Shown here piece by piece: positions 1-5,880 of a stretch of DNA of 9,172 nucleotides; positions within the stretch are counted from its first letter, which is position 1; each line of letters starts with the position of its first letter. Source of the stretch: CAYOBW01 sp964402115 (GTDB taxonomy: Bacteria; Verrucomicrobiota; Kiritimatiellia; UBA8416; CAYOBW01); assembly GCA_964402115.1 (NCBI GenBank), contig CAYOBW010000295.1, positions 1-9,172 on the forward strand. Direction: 5' to 3'. The notes beneath the pieces were generated by a model that made no database searches, was not told the origin of the DNA, and worked only from the letters and a program-made list of their open reading frames with translations. The position numbers and the translations under genes are program-made.

Positions 1-1
1 G

Positions 2-646
2 GTGCAGATCACAGTCGAGTTCGTGTCGTTCCCGCTGGCGACGCTGGAATCCGCCGCCCGCACGAACCTGCCCCTGTCCGAGGCACTCGCGGTCGCGTAC
101 CGGGAGGGAAGAGGCAAACTCGAGGCGGCGCCCACGGTCCTGACACAGAGCGGCAACGAAGCTACTGTCAAAGCCGTGATCGAGGAGGTCTATCCGACGG
201 AGATCACCAGCGAAGCGTTCACGGGTGCGGCGACCAATGGCGCAGTCCGCGGCGTGGCCACCCTGCCCGGCGGCTTCGAAACGCGCGAGTTCGGGTGCAT
301 CCTCACGGTGTTGGCGGAGATTGCGCCGGATGGGCAAACAATCTCGGTGACACTCATGCCCGAGCAAGTGGCGCTGGGTGACTGGCGGCCCTACGAGGTG
401 CTACTGGGTCATGCCACCGGCATGGCGAAGACAGCCCTGTTGCAGCCGGAGTTCGCCGTCAACGGTTTGCAGACTCAACTGCTGCTCCGCCCCGGCAGCC
501 GCGTGCTCATCGGCGGCGGCATGCCAATGCCGAAAGGCAACAGCGTGCTCTGCCAGTTCATCACGTGCCGCCTGCTCGACGTGGAAGGCCGGGAGGTCAA
601 GCCGCCCAACCTGACAGCCCTGGGGCGTGCACTGCTGGCGGAGTGA
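2..646 (+). CDS. Secretin-like C-terminal domain protein, 5' end outside window
   Basis: The frame is open from the left edge to a TGA at 644-646 (214 residues from a GTG at base 2). That GTG may be only an internal Val codon, because no upstream sequence is visible, so I treat the gene as 5'-partial. Counting from the GTG, the pattern follows the C-terminal half of type II/III secretin-like proteins of Verrucomicrobia and relatives. Residues 43-67 hold a 'P-V-T-SG-ATVKA-YPTE' segment; residues 91-123 hold GFETREFG followed by 'APDGQTISVTLMPEQV', the strand usually read as V-P-DG-TI-L-L-PEV. Residues 149-173 (PEFAVNG...VLIGGG) match the usual 'F-T-V-DG-T-VLIGG' strand, and residues 182-199 form a last strand. 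Such domains form the outer-membrane barrel of secretins, but this example is divergent and short. A role in secretion or pilus assembly is inference. It points away from the sulfatase operon and is probably unrelated to it. Confidence 0.65.
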   Translation: MQITVEFVSFPLATLESAARTNLPLSEALAVAYREGRGKLEAAPTVLTQSGNEATVKAVIEEVYPTEITSEAFTGAATNGAVRGVATLPGGFETREFGCILTVLAEIAPDGQTISVTLMPEQVALGDWRPYEVLLGHATGMAKTALLQPEFAVNGLQTQLLLRPGSRVLIGGGMPMPKGNSVLCQFITCRLLDVEGREVKPPNLTALGRALLAE

Positions 647-682
647 CCGTCGGCCCTGCGTTCGGGCAACCAAGCGACGGTC
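645..682 (+). terminator. Candidate hairpin over the stop codon of the secretin-like gene
   Basis: GACCGTCG at 645-652 is an exact inverted repeat of CGACGGTC at 675-682. Inside the loop, GCCC (653-656) can also pair with GGGC (664-667), stacking directly on the first stem. The structure begins within the stop codon of the upstream gene, a plausible place for a 3' end. No T-rich run follows, so a classical intrinsic terminator is not supported. It could be a Rho-type 3' hairpin or chance in GC-rich DNA. Confidence 0.25.
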
Positions 683-838
683 GCCGCGATCACCGCACAC
701 AGGAGACCGGGGCTGTGGGTTCATGATGTGCTCGACCACAAGGCCCTGCACACGCGCTTCCGCGAGGCACTCGCCTGTCTGAGACCAACGTCGGGGGGGG
801 GCGTCTATACGGACGGCATGAACAGCGTTGGAAAGTAG
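647..838 (+). pseudogene. Possible in-frame remnant after the secretin-like gene
   Basis: In the same frame as the secretin-like gene, the sequence stays open for 63 codons beyond its TGA, to a TAG at 836-838. There is no ATG before codon 56 or so, and I see no clear ribosome binding site. Near its beginning it reads LRSGNQATVAAI, which resembles SGNEATVKAVI at residues 50-60 of the gene just upstream. The rest (for example VLDHKALHTRFREALACL) I do not recognise. The frame runs through nine G (793-801) into the 3' end of the Fic gene on the other strand, so its tail is unlikely to be original coding sequence. It may be a decayed paralogous segment cut by arrival of the Fic region, or simply a chance open frame in GC-rich DNA. 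Confidence 0.2.
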
Positions 839-2010
839 TCCTCACAAATCTTCTGTGGAAATCCCAAGTACACGGGACTTCTCGGACCGTCAGATACCAG
901 GAGCCCTAGGTCCAAAGCCACTTGGAGAATTTCTCTGGCGACAGTATCTTTAAAACCAGTCAAGCGCGCGGCTTCACCGCGAGCATATTCACCCTCGCGC
1001 AGCGCTTCAAAGAGCAAGTGCTTTCCTTGATCGTTGTGCTTTCCGAATACGTTGTTGCGATAAACGTAGTTGTCTATTCGGCGCTTCAGTCCCTGATAGT
1101 CAAGAACGGAGGTCATGAAGGTTATTTGATCCAGCATGGTCTGCATGAAGAAAGTACAGAATTTAGCGAGTCCGGCTTCGGTGAGATTGCCGCGACCATC
1201 AAGGTCGTTATAGCGCCCTGCGTCAGCGCCGGCCAAATATGCGTAGTATTCTCTTTGGTAACGCGCCAGACCGCGTGATAGCGTCCACAACCCAAACCCA
1301 TCTATTTTGTTCTGAACAAGCAAGGCGTGGGACATAAGCCTTGCAACCCTTCCATTGCCGTCGCCGAAAGGATGTATCCACAGGAATCGTTGATGAGCCG
1401 CCGCGAGAGCCACAAGTCGTCTTGTGGCGGTGATTCTATTGCTGAGGTAGAATTCCTCAAATCTGTCCAGAAACTGCGGTACGACGGGATAGTCGGGGGG
1501 GATATGACCGCCGATGTTTACGTTGTACTGGCGCAGTTCGCCTGGGTTCAATGGGTATTCGCGTTCTTTCGTATCCAGGACTATTCGCATTTCCGGTGGC
1601 AGGCGCGTATAGAATTCGCGATGGATCCATTGCGCAAACTCCTTTGCGAACACATTGGTCAGCGGATTGTTTTGCAGCTTATCGGAAATGAGCCTTTCGA
1701 CTTCGATATGGGCCAACCCGAGCTGTTGCATCGCCTTCTTTTTCGGGTCCATGGAAAAGTTGCTGTTGAGCGCCTTCTCTACGTCAAGTGGGCTAGTCTT
1801 ATGGCCCTCGATAAGGTTTGAGTAGTAGCTGTTCATCTGCTGCACGACGCGAGATATGCCTTGTACCGTTCTGCCAGGGATTTGGGAGGCAGACAGTTTT
1901 CCCGCCTCAAGAAGTATCTTGGTCGTCAGTTCGGCATGTATCGCCCGCTCCTTTTCAGGTAACAGCGGCTCCATGGCCGATACATCACGATATATTGCAG
2001 TTACTGGCAT
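805..2010 (-). CDS. Fic family protein AMP-transferase, class II self-inhibited type
   Basis: A complete 401-residue Fic protein. The core motif HPFGDGNGRVAR lies at residues 213-224 and matches HPFx(D/E)GNGRxxR, with catalytic His213, acidic Asp217 and Arg221/Arg224. An N-terminal SNLIEG at residues 64-69 fits the inhibitory (S/T)xxxE(G/N) helix of class II Fic proteins, whose Glu blocks ATP binding; so no separate antitoxin is expected, and none is seen. Residues 155-175 carry the flap-like segment (PGELRQYNVNIGGHIPP). Residues 329-395 resemble a winged-helix domain often attached to stand-alone Fic proteins. The family transfers AMP (sometimes other nucleotides) to a target hydroxyl; the target here is unknown. 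There is no obvious Shine-Dalgarno before the ATG at 2010; Met13 (1974) is an alternative start. The stop is TAG. Base composition is clearly AT-richer than the operon to the right, which suggests acquisition. All catalytic residues are present, so it is probably functional. Confidence 0.95.
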   Translation of the reverse strand: MPVTAIYRDVSAMEPLLPEKERAIHAELTTKILLEAGKLSASQIPGRTVQGISRVVQQMNSYYSNLIEGHKTSPLDVEKALNSNFSMDPKKKAMQQLGLAHIEVERLISDKLQNNPLTNVFAKEFAQWIHREFYTRLPPEMRIVLDTKEREYPLNPGELRQYNVNIGGHIPPDYPVVPQFLDRFEEFYLSNRITATRRLVALAAAHQRFLWIHPFGDGNGRVARLMSHALLVQNKIDGFGLWTLSRGLARYQREYYAYLAGADAGRYNDLDGRGNLTEAGLAKFCTFFMQTMLDQITFMTSVLDYQGLKRRIDNYVYRNNVFGKHNDQGKHLLFEALREGEYARGEAARLTGFKDTVAREILQVALDLGLLVSDGPRSPVYLGFPQKICEDYFPTLFMPSV

Positions 2011-2015
2011 GTGAA

Positions 2016-2038
2016 ATCCGAGGTTTCATCCGAGGTTT
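2016..2038. repeat. Tandem ATCCGAGGTTT direct repeat next to the Fic start
   Basis: ATCCGAGGTTT occurs at 2016-2026 and again at 2028-2038, a 12-base period, ending only 5 bases from the Fic start codon. A third, shorter copy, CCGAGGTTT, lies at 2119-2127, four bases from the large palindrome. On the Fic-coding strand the unit reads AAACCTCGGAT. The position between a likely promoter and the Fic start would suit an operator or a leader element, possibly for autoregulation through the C-terminal winged-helix region. That role is inference; the repeats themselves are exact. Confidence 0.4.
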
Positions 2039-2131
2039 ATTCTTGGCGCTATAGTCTTGGAGATGAGCATCTTGTGAAAACAACATGGACAGTTTGCACC
2101 CATAGTCCAAGCTTTTCCCCGAGGTTTCGTT

Positions 2132-2182
2132 ATACGAGCTTCTGGCCTGCTTGGCGACGCCAAGCAGGCCAGAAGCTCGTAT
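2132..2182. repeat. Perfect 51-bp palindrome: 25-bp arms, one central base
   Basis: The left arm, 2132-2156 (beginning ATACGAGCTTCTGG), is the exact reverse complement of the right arm, 2158-2182, around a single A at 2157. No mismatch occurs in 25 pairs; pairing stops at 2131/2183. Transcribed from either strand it would give a very stable hairpin. Neither side is followed by a T-run, so it does not look like a standard intrinsic terminator. Other readings are a REP/MITE-like mobile palindrome, two abutting transposon ends, or a protein-binding or recombination site. It lies in the spacer between the AT-richer Fic gene and the GC-rich operon. Confidence 0.85.
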
Positions 2183-2283
2183 GGAGTGTACGCGAAATAA
2201 CCCGCGGCGTGTCAAGCAATATTTGGACGATGTCAATGTGTTGAGCATCCGTTTAGTCTAGCCATGTCTGCATGCATATTCAA

Positions 2284-2305
2284 GACATCAATCTGACATC
2301 AATCT
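2284..2305. repeat. 11-bp tandem duplication, GACATCAATCT x2
   Basis: GACATCAATCT is present twice with no spacer (2284-2294, 2295-2305), followed by GATGC. The second copy with its flank also forms a short dyad, CATCA-atc-TGATG (2297-2309). It lies about 70 bases past the stop of the last operon gene. It could be a slippage duplication or the scar of a past insertion; no function is evident. Confidence 0.5.
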
Positions 2306-2310
2306 GATGC

Positions 2311-2331
2311 ATCCTTCGAGGCTCGAAGGGT
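2311..2331 (-). terminator. Candidate 3' hairpin of the sulfatase operon
   Basis: CCTTCGAG (2313-2320) and CTCGAAGG (2322-2329) are exact inverted repeats around a single G, and one more wobble pair and an A-T pair extend the stem to 2311/2331. It lies about 44 nt past the stop codon of the last gene of the leftward operon, a sensible place for transcript ending. No T-tract follows on the transcribed strand, so termination by the intrinsic route is doubtful. Confidence 0.3.
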
Positions 2332-2374
2332 GGTTCGCGCCTGTGAAACGCTTGTCTCCGGTTCTCTTGAACGC

Positions 2375-4414
2375 CTACGGAGCCACGCCGCTGAAGAGGC
2401 GCACGGACTCGATGAGGCCGGTGAAACGCGGGAGCTTCTGCGCCTCGATCACGGGCGACCGCTCGTCGGCGCCGATCTCCATGCCGTCATGCGGATCGGC
2501 TGCAATGAAGCCCTTGAGCTGCGCGCGGCCGGCGGCCTTGCCGTCGACGGCCAGCACCAGCTGCCGCTCCGCCGTGATCGTCGCGCGCACCGTGACCCAG
2601 CGCCCGACAACGGACTCGGCTCCCGCGACCGTCGTCAGCTGGTTGTCGGAGGTCACGCCGCACACCGGCCGGCCGCCCGCCAGGTGGATGATGTAGCCGT
2701 TGGACTTCCCGCCGCGCGCCAGGACAATGCCATCGGGTTTCTCGGCTCTGAAGGTTGCCTCCACGGTCCACGGGCCGCCGCTGGGATCGAGCGCGGGGCC
2801 CTGCGGCGCGTCGATGAAGCCGGCGCCATCGAATCGGCGCGCCTTGCGGCCGTCGCGCCCCTCCGCCAGCGGCACGCCGCGCCCCTGGCCGTTGCTCCCC
2901 GTCCCGGAACCATCCACAACCTTGTCGCCCGCGTCCTTGTCGAAGCGGTAATCGAGCACCCACGCGTTCTTGCGCGCCGCCGGCGGCTGCGCGCCATCGC
3001 CTGCCGCGCCGGACTTGTCGGCAGCGTCCGGCACTTTGAAGCCGATCGCCCTGGCCTGCGCGTCGTACTCGGCCTCCAGGCGCTTCCGCAGCTCGACGTG
3101 CGCGGGGTCGGCAAAGAGGTTTTTCAGCTCGTAGGGGTCGGCCGCGAGATCGAACAGTTCGGTCCACTCGTCGTGGCCGGGATACTTGATCAGCTTCGCC
3201 GTTTCCGTGCGCACGGCGGTCGTCATGGGGACGCTGAACGCCCGCTCGAGGAAGTAGCAGTAGAACCAGGCCTTGCGCCAGTCCGCTGGCGCGGCGCCTT
3301 CAAGCAGCGGCCGCCAGCTCCGGCCGTGCGTGGGCACGGCGCCGGCGACGCCAGCGAAGTCGAGCCAGGTCGGGACCATGTCGACGTTGAGCGCCATGGC
3401 GTCCACGAGCCCCGCCTTCACGCCGTGCGGGTAGCGCAGCAGCAGCGGAATGCGCAGGCTCTCCTCGTAGGCCGAGCGCTTGTCGCCGAGGCCGTGCTCG
3501 CCGAGGTAGTAGCCGTTGTCGCCGCAGAACACGAGCAGCGTGTCTTCCGCCAGGCCCAGCTCGTCCAGGGCCTTCAGCACGCGGCCCACGTTGTCGTCGA
3601 TCCCGGCTATGCACCGCAGGTAGCCCAGGTTCGTCTTGACGGCCGGCGCCTCGCCGGGCTTGAGCTGCGCGGCGCTGACGCCGGCGCGGTAGACGGCGGT
3701 CTGACCGAGGTTCGGCACGGGGCGCGCGGTCTCGCCCTCGTAGTCCTGCGCCCGCCGCGGGGGCGGGGAGAAGGGGCCGTGCGTCGCCTTGAGGCCGACG
3801 GTCATGGCGAAGGGGCGCTCGCGGTTCTTCTTGATGAAATCGAGGGCGTAGTCCACCGAGACGTCGTCCACGTAGCCGGAGGTCTTCTTTTCGCTGCCGT
3901 TGACGAGGAACGGGCAATCGAAGTAGATGCCCTGCCCGACGAAGCTCGCGGTGAAGTCGAACCCCGGCCGCTCGCGCTGCCCGCCCATGTGCCACTTGCC
4001 GATGCAGGCGGTCGCGTAGCCGGCCTTGCGCAGCACGGTGGACCAGGTCGCGTTGTCGGCCGAGAACGGCGTGCGGTTGTTGACGATGCCGTTCACGTGG
4101 CCGTAGTTGCCGGTGAGGAAGGTCGCCCGGCTCGGTGCGCAGAGCGAGTTCACGACGAAGGCGTTGCGGAAGCGCACCCCCTCGGCGGCGAGCCGGTCGA
4201 GGTTCGGCGTCTTCAGGAACGGGAAGCGGGCGCGTTCGCCCTGTTCCCGCTGCACGACACTCAGCATATCCCAGCGCTGGTCGTCGGTGACGATGAGGAT
4301 GAAGTTGGGTTTGCGCGCCGGCGACTCCGCCGCCGCGACCGCGCCGACCCCCACTCCCGCCAGGAGCCCGCAAACAACCGCACACAGACCCACCGATGTC
4401 TTCCACAGCCTCAT
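2375..4414 (-). CDS. Secreted sulfatase with C-terminal LamG-like domain (GlcNAc-6-sulfatase-like)
   Basis: Type I sulfatase of 679 residues, the last gene of the operon. I chose the ATG at 4414 because AGGAGG lies 6 nt before it and a signal peptide follows at once (about residues 1-28, ending AVAAA); a longer in-frame start at 4468 would put 18 residues ahead of the signal peptide and overlap the upstream gene. Catalytic features: metal-binding Asp44-Asp45 (VTDDQ), formylglycine motif CAPSR at 92-96 within LCAPSRATFLTG, GKWH at 139-142, His212 (THGPF), Asp299-Asn300 (GDNG) and Lys312 (DKRSAYEESLR). These surroundings recall N-acetylglucosamine-6-sulfatase-like bacterial enzymes, but substrate cannot be fixed from them. 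An Ala/Gly-rich linker (about 465-482) leads to residues 483-677, a LamG/concanavalin-like beta-sandwich (WVLDYRFD, FTGLIESVRLF), likely for glycan binding. It hydrolyses sulfate esters outside the cytoplasm after Cys92 is converted to formylglycine. The stop is TAG. Confidence 0.93.
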   Translation of the reverse strand: MRLWKTSVGLCAVVCGLLAGVGVGAVAAAESPARKPNFILIVTDDQRWDMLSVVQREQGERARFPFLKTPNLDRLAAEGVRFRNAFVVNSLCAPSRATFLTGNYGHVNGIVNNRTPFSADNATWSTVLRKAGYATACIGKWHMGGQRERPGFDFTASFVGQGIYFDCPFLVNGSEKKTSGYVDDVSVDYALDFIKKNRERPFAMTVGLKATHGPFSPPPRRAQDYEGETARPVPNLGQTAVYRAGVSAAQLKPGEAPAVKTNLGYLRCIAGIDDNVGRVLKALDELGLAEDTLLVFCGDNGYYLGEHGLGDKRSAYEESLRIPLLLRYPHGVKAGLVDAMALNVDMVPTWLDFAGVAGAVPTHGRSWRPLLEGAAPADWRKAWFYCYFLERAFSVPMTTAVRTETAKLIKYPGHDEWTELFDLAADPYELKNLFADPAHVELRKRLEAEYDAQARAIGFKVPDAADKSGAAGDGAQPPAARKNAWVLDYRFDKDAGDKVVDGSGTGSNGQGRGVPLAEGRDGRKARRFDGAGFIDAPQGPALDPSGGPWTVEATFRAEKPDGIVLARGGKSNGYIIHLAGGRPVCGVTSDNQLTTVAGAESVVGRWVTVRATITAERQLVLAVDGKAAGRAQLKGFIAADPHDGMEIGADERSPVIEAQKLPRFTGLIESVRLFSGVAP

Positions 4415-4420
4415 GGTTCC

Positions 4421-4426
4421 CCTCCT
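4421..4426 (-). promoter_or_regulatory. Ribosome binding site that fixes the start of the LamG-sulfatase
   Basis: On the - strand this reads AGGAGG, six bases before the ATG at 4414. It supports that start over the in-frame ATG at 4468, which lies inside the end of the upstream sulfatase gene. Confidence 0.8.
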
Positions 4427-4464
4427 CACGGTATGTGCCACACCCCGCCCGCCTGCGCGGCCTC

Positions 4465-5877
4465 TCACCGTTTCCTGCCCGCCTTGCGATTGCCGGCGTC
4501 AACCTTGCCGTTCCCCATGCCGGCGGGCGGAGGGGTCCACGCGGCGGGCTGGGGCGTGCCAACCTGCAGCGGACAGACGTCCGCGTTGGCGTTCATCTCC
4601 TTCTGCAGCAGGGCCGTCAACTCCCTAACCTTGCCGGCGTGGTCAGGCTTGTCCGCCAGGTTGTTCAACTCGAGCGGGTCGGCCTGGAGATCGAAGAGCT
4701 GGGTGCGGTCCACCAACGGGTAGCGGATCAGCTTCCACCGCTGGTCCCGCACGGCCCGCTGGCATGTCTTGTAAGCCGTGTACAGGACATCGCGCACACC
4801 CGCCTGCTTCCCGGCCATGACCGGCCGCAGATCCTTCCCGTCGAGCTCGCCCGGCAGCCGGGCGCCAGCGAAGCCGCAGAAGGTCGGGAACAGGTCCATC
4901 AGGTACACGAGCGCGTCGCTGCGGCCCTTCGGGATGCCCGGGCCGGCGAGCACCAGCGGCACGTGCATGCCCCCGAACTCGTAGAGGTTCTGCTTGCCGA
5001 ACAGGCCGTGCTCGCCGAGCGAAAGGCCGTTGTCGCCGGTGAAGACAATGATCGTGTGGTCCCACTGCCCCGTCTCCTTCAGCGCGGCGAAGATGCGGCC
5101 GACGTGGTGATCGAGGCCGGTGACACAGGCGTAGTAGTCGGCGAGCTGCTGCTTCGTGTTCTCCGGCGTCCGCGGCCACGGCGCCAGTTTCTCGTCGCGC
5201 ACGGTCATGTCGCCGTTGTCCCACGGATGCTGGGGCATGAACGCGGGCGACAGGGTCACCTTCGCGGGGTCGTACAACCCGTGGAACTCGGGCGCCGCGA
5301 CGCGCGGATCGTGCGGCACGGGCGGGGCGAGGTAGATGTAGAAGGGCTTCGCCCGGTCGCGCGTGGTGAGGAACTTCACAGCCGCATCGGCGTGGCGCTG
5401 GCTGGAGCCGCGGCGCAACTCCTCGCCGTGGTCATCCACGACGATGTTGGTGTCGAAGTCCTGGATGCCCGCCTTGAACTCGTTGCCGCTCTTGCCGCAG
5501 TGCCACGTTTCGTAGCCGGCGGACTTGATGACCGCCGCCAGCGTCGGCGCCGCCCCGGGTGCCTTGGGCCCGGGGATGCGGAACAGCGAGCGCCCCGTCA
5601 GGAGCATCGTGCGGCTGGGCAGGCAGACCGCGCCGATCATCGCGCCATGCGTGTAGCAGTGGGTGAAAACCATGCCGCGCTCGACCAGCGTGTCGAGGTT
5701 GGGAGTCTTGAGCAGCGGGGCGCCCAGCGCCCCCAAACCATCCGCGCGGTGATCGTCGGCGTGGATGTGGAGGATGTTGACCCGCGGCGGCGGGTTGACC
5801 TGGGCGGGCGCAAGCTCCGCGCGCAGCGGGGCGGCCAGGGCCAGCAGCGTGAAAACTCCGAGCAGTGTCTGTCGCAT
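4465..5877 (-). CDS. Secreted sulfatase with altered GKWH signature
   Basis: A 470-residue type I sulfatase with a short signal peptide (1-20, ending PLRA). It has Asp41-Asp42 (HADDHRAD), a formylglycine motif CLPSR at 85-89, His189 (PVPHDPR), Asp282-Asn283 (GDNG) and Lys295 (HGLFGKQNLYE). The context GAMIGAVCLPSRTMLLTGR together with LADYYACVTGLDHHVGRI matches a group common in Planctomycetes, often labelled choline-sulfatase-like or just sulfatase; the true substrate is unknown. Odd point: where the family normally has GKWH(N), residues 128-132 read GKSGN, so Lys129 is kept but the Trp and the sulfate-contacting His are gone. The C-terminal tail is basic (AGNRKAGRKR). The start is well supported by GGGAGG at 5887-5892, which lies inside the end of the upstream gene; the upstream stop is only 3 nt away, so the two are probably translationally coupled. 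The next gene starts 50 nt downstream. Confidence 0.93.
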   Translation of the reverse strand: MRQTLLGVFTLLALAAPLRAELAPAQVNPPPRVNILHIHADDHRADGLGALGAPLLKTPNLDTLVERGMVFTHCYTHGAMIGAVCLPSRTMLLTGRSLFRIPGPKAPGAAPTLAAVIKSAGYETWHCGKSGNEFKAGIQDFDTNIVVDDHGEELRRGSSQRHADAAVKFLTTRDRAKPFYIYLAPPVPHDPRVAAPEFHGLYDPAKVTLSPAFMPQHPWDNGDMTVRDEKLAPWPRTPENTKQQLADYYACVTGLDHHVGRIFAALKETGQWDHTIIVFTGDNGLSLGEHGLFGKQNLYEFGGMHVPLVLAGPGIPKGRSDALVYLMDLFPTFCGFAGARLPGELDGKDLRPVMAGKQAGVRDVLYTAYKTCQRAVRDQRWKLIRYPLVDRTQLFDLQADPLELNNLADKPDHAGKVRELTALLQKEMNANADVCPLQVGTPQPAAWTPPPAGMGNGKVDAGNRKAGRKR

Positions 5878-5880
5878 GGA

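Larger units (their letters stand above)
2011..2374. other. Gene-free, repeat-rich spacer between the Fic gene and the sulfatase operon
   Basis: These 364 nt hold no convincing gene. Short open frames exist on both strands (about 77-87 codons), but they run through the palindrome, lack ribosome binding sites and look like no protein I know. The spacer must hold the Fic promoter (reading left) and the 3' end of the sulfatase operon. It contains three CCGAGGTTT copies, a 51-bp palindrome, an 11-bp tandem duplication and a small palindrome. I could not identify a convincing -35/-10 pair for Fic. The G+C content is about 45% at 2041-2100, like the Fic gene rather than the operon. Confidence 0.6.

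Noticed and set aside
922..1821. Open frames on the + strand opposite the Fic gene (118 and 164 codons)
   Set aside because: The - strand frame encodes a full Fic protein with all motifs; the opposite frames have no recognisable features.
805..2010. Fic/antitoxin two-gene toxin-antitoxin pair
   Set aside because: The inhibitory SxxxEG motif is within the Fic protein itself and no small partner gene lies beside it.
2040..2110. Promoter for the Fic gene on the - strand (TTGGAC or TTCACA with TATAGC)
   Set aside because: Spacing or box match is poor in each combination, so no reliable -35/-10 pair can be named.
1985..2248. Short open frames on both strands in the spacer (about 77-87 codons)
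   Set aside because: They run through the palindrome and the Fic start, lack ribosome binding sites and show no recognisable domain.
2016..2305. CRISPR array
   Set aside because: The repeats are too short, too few and without regular spacers, and no cas gene is present.
4415..4468. Longer N-terminus for the LamG-sulfatase starting at 4468
   Set aside because: It would place an Arg-rich stretch before the signal peptide and overlap the upstream stop, while AGGAGG is correctly placed for the ATG at 4414.
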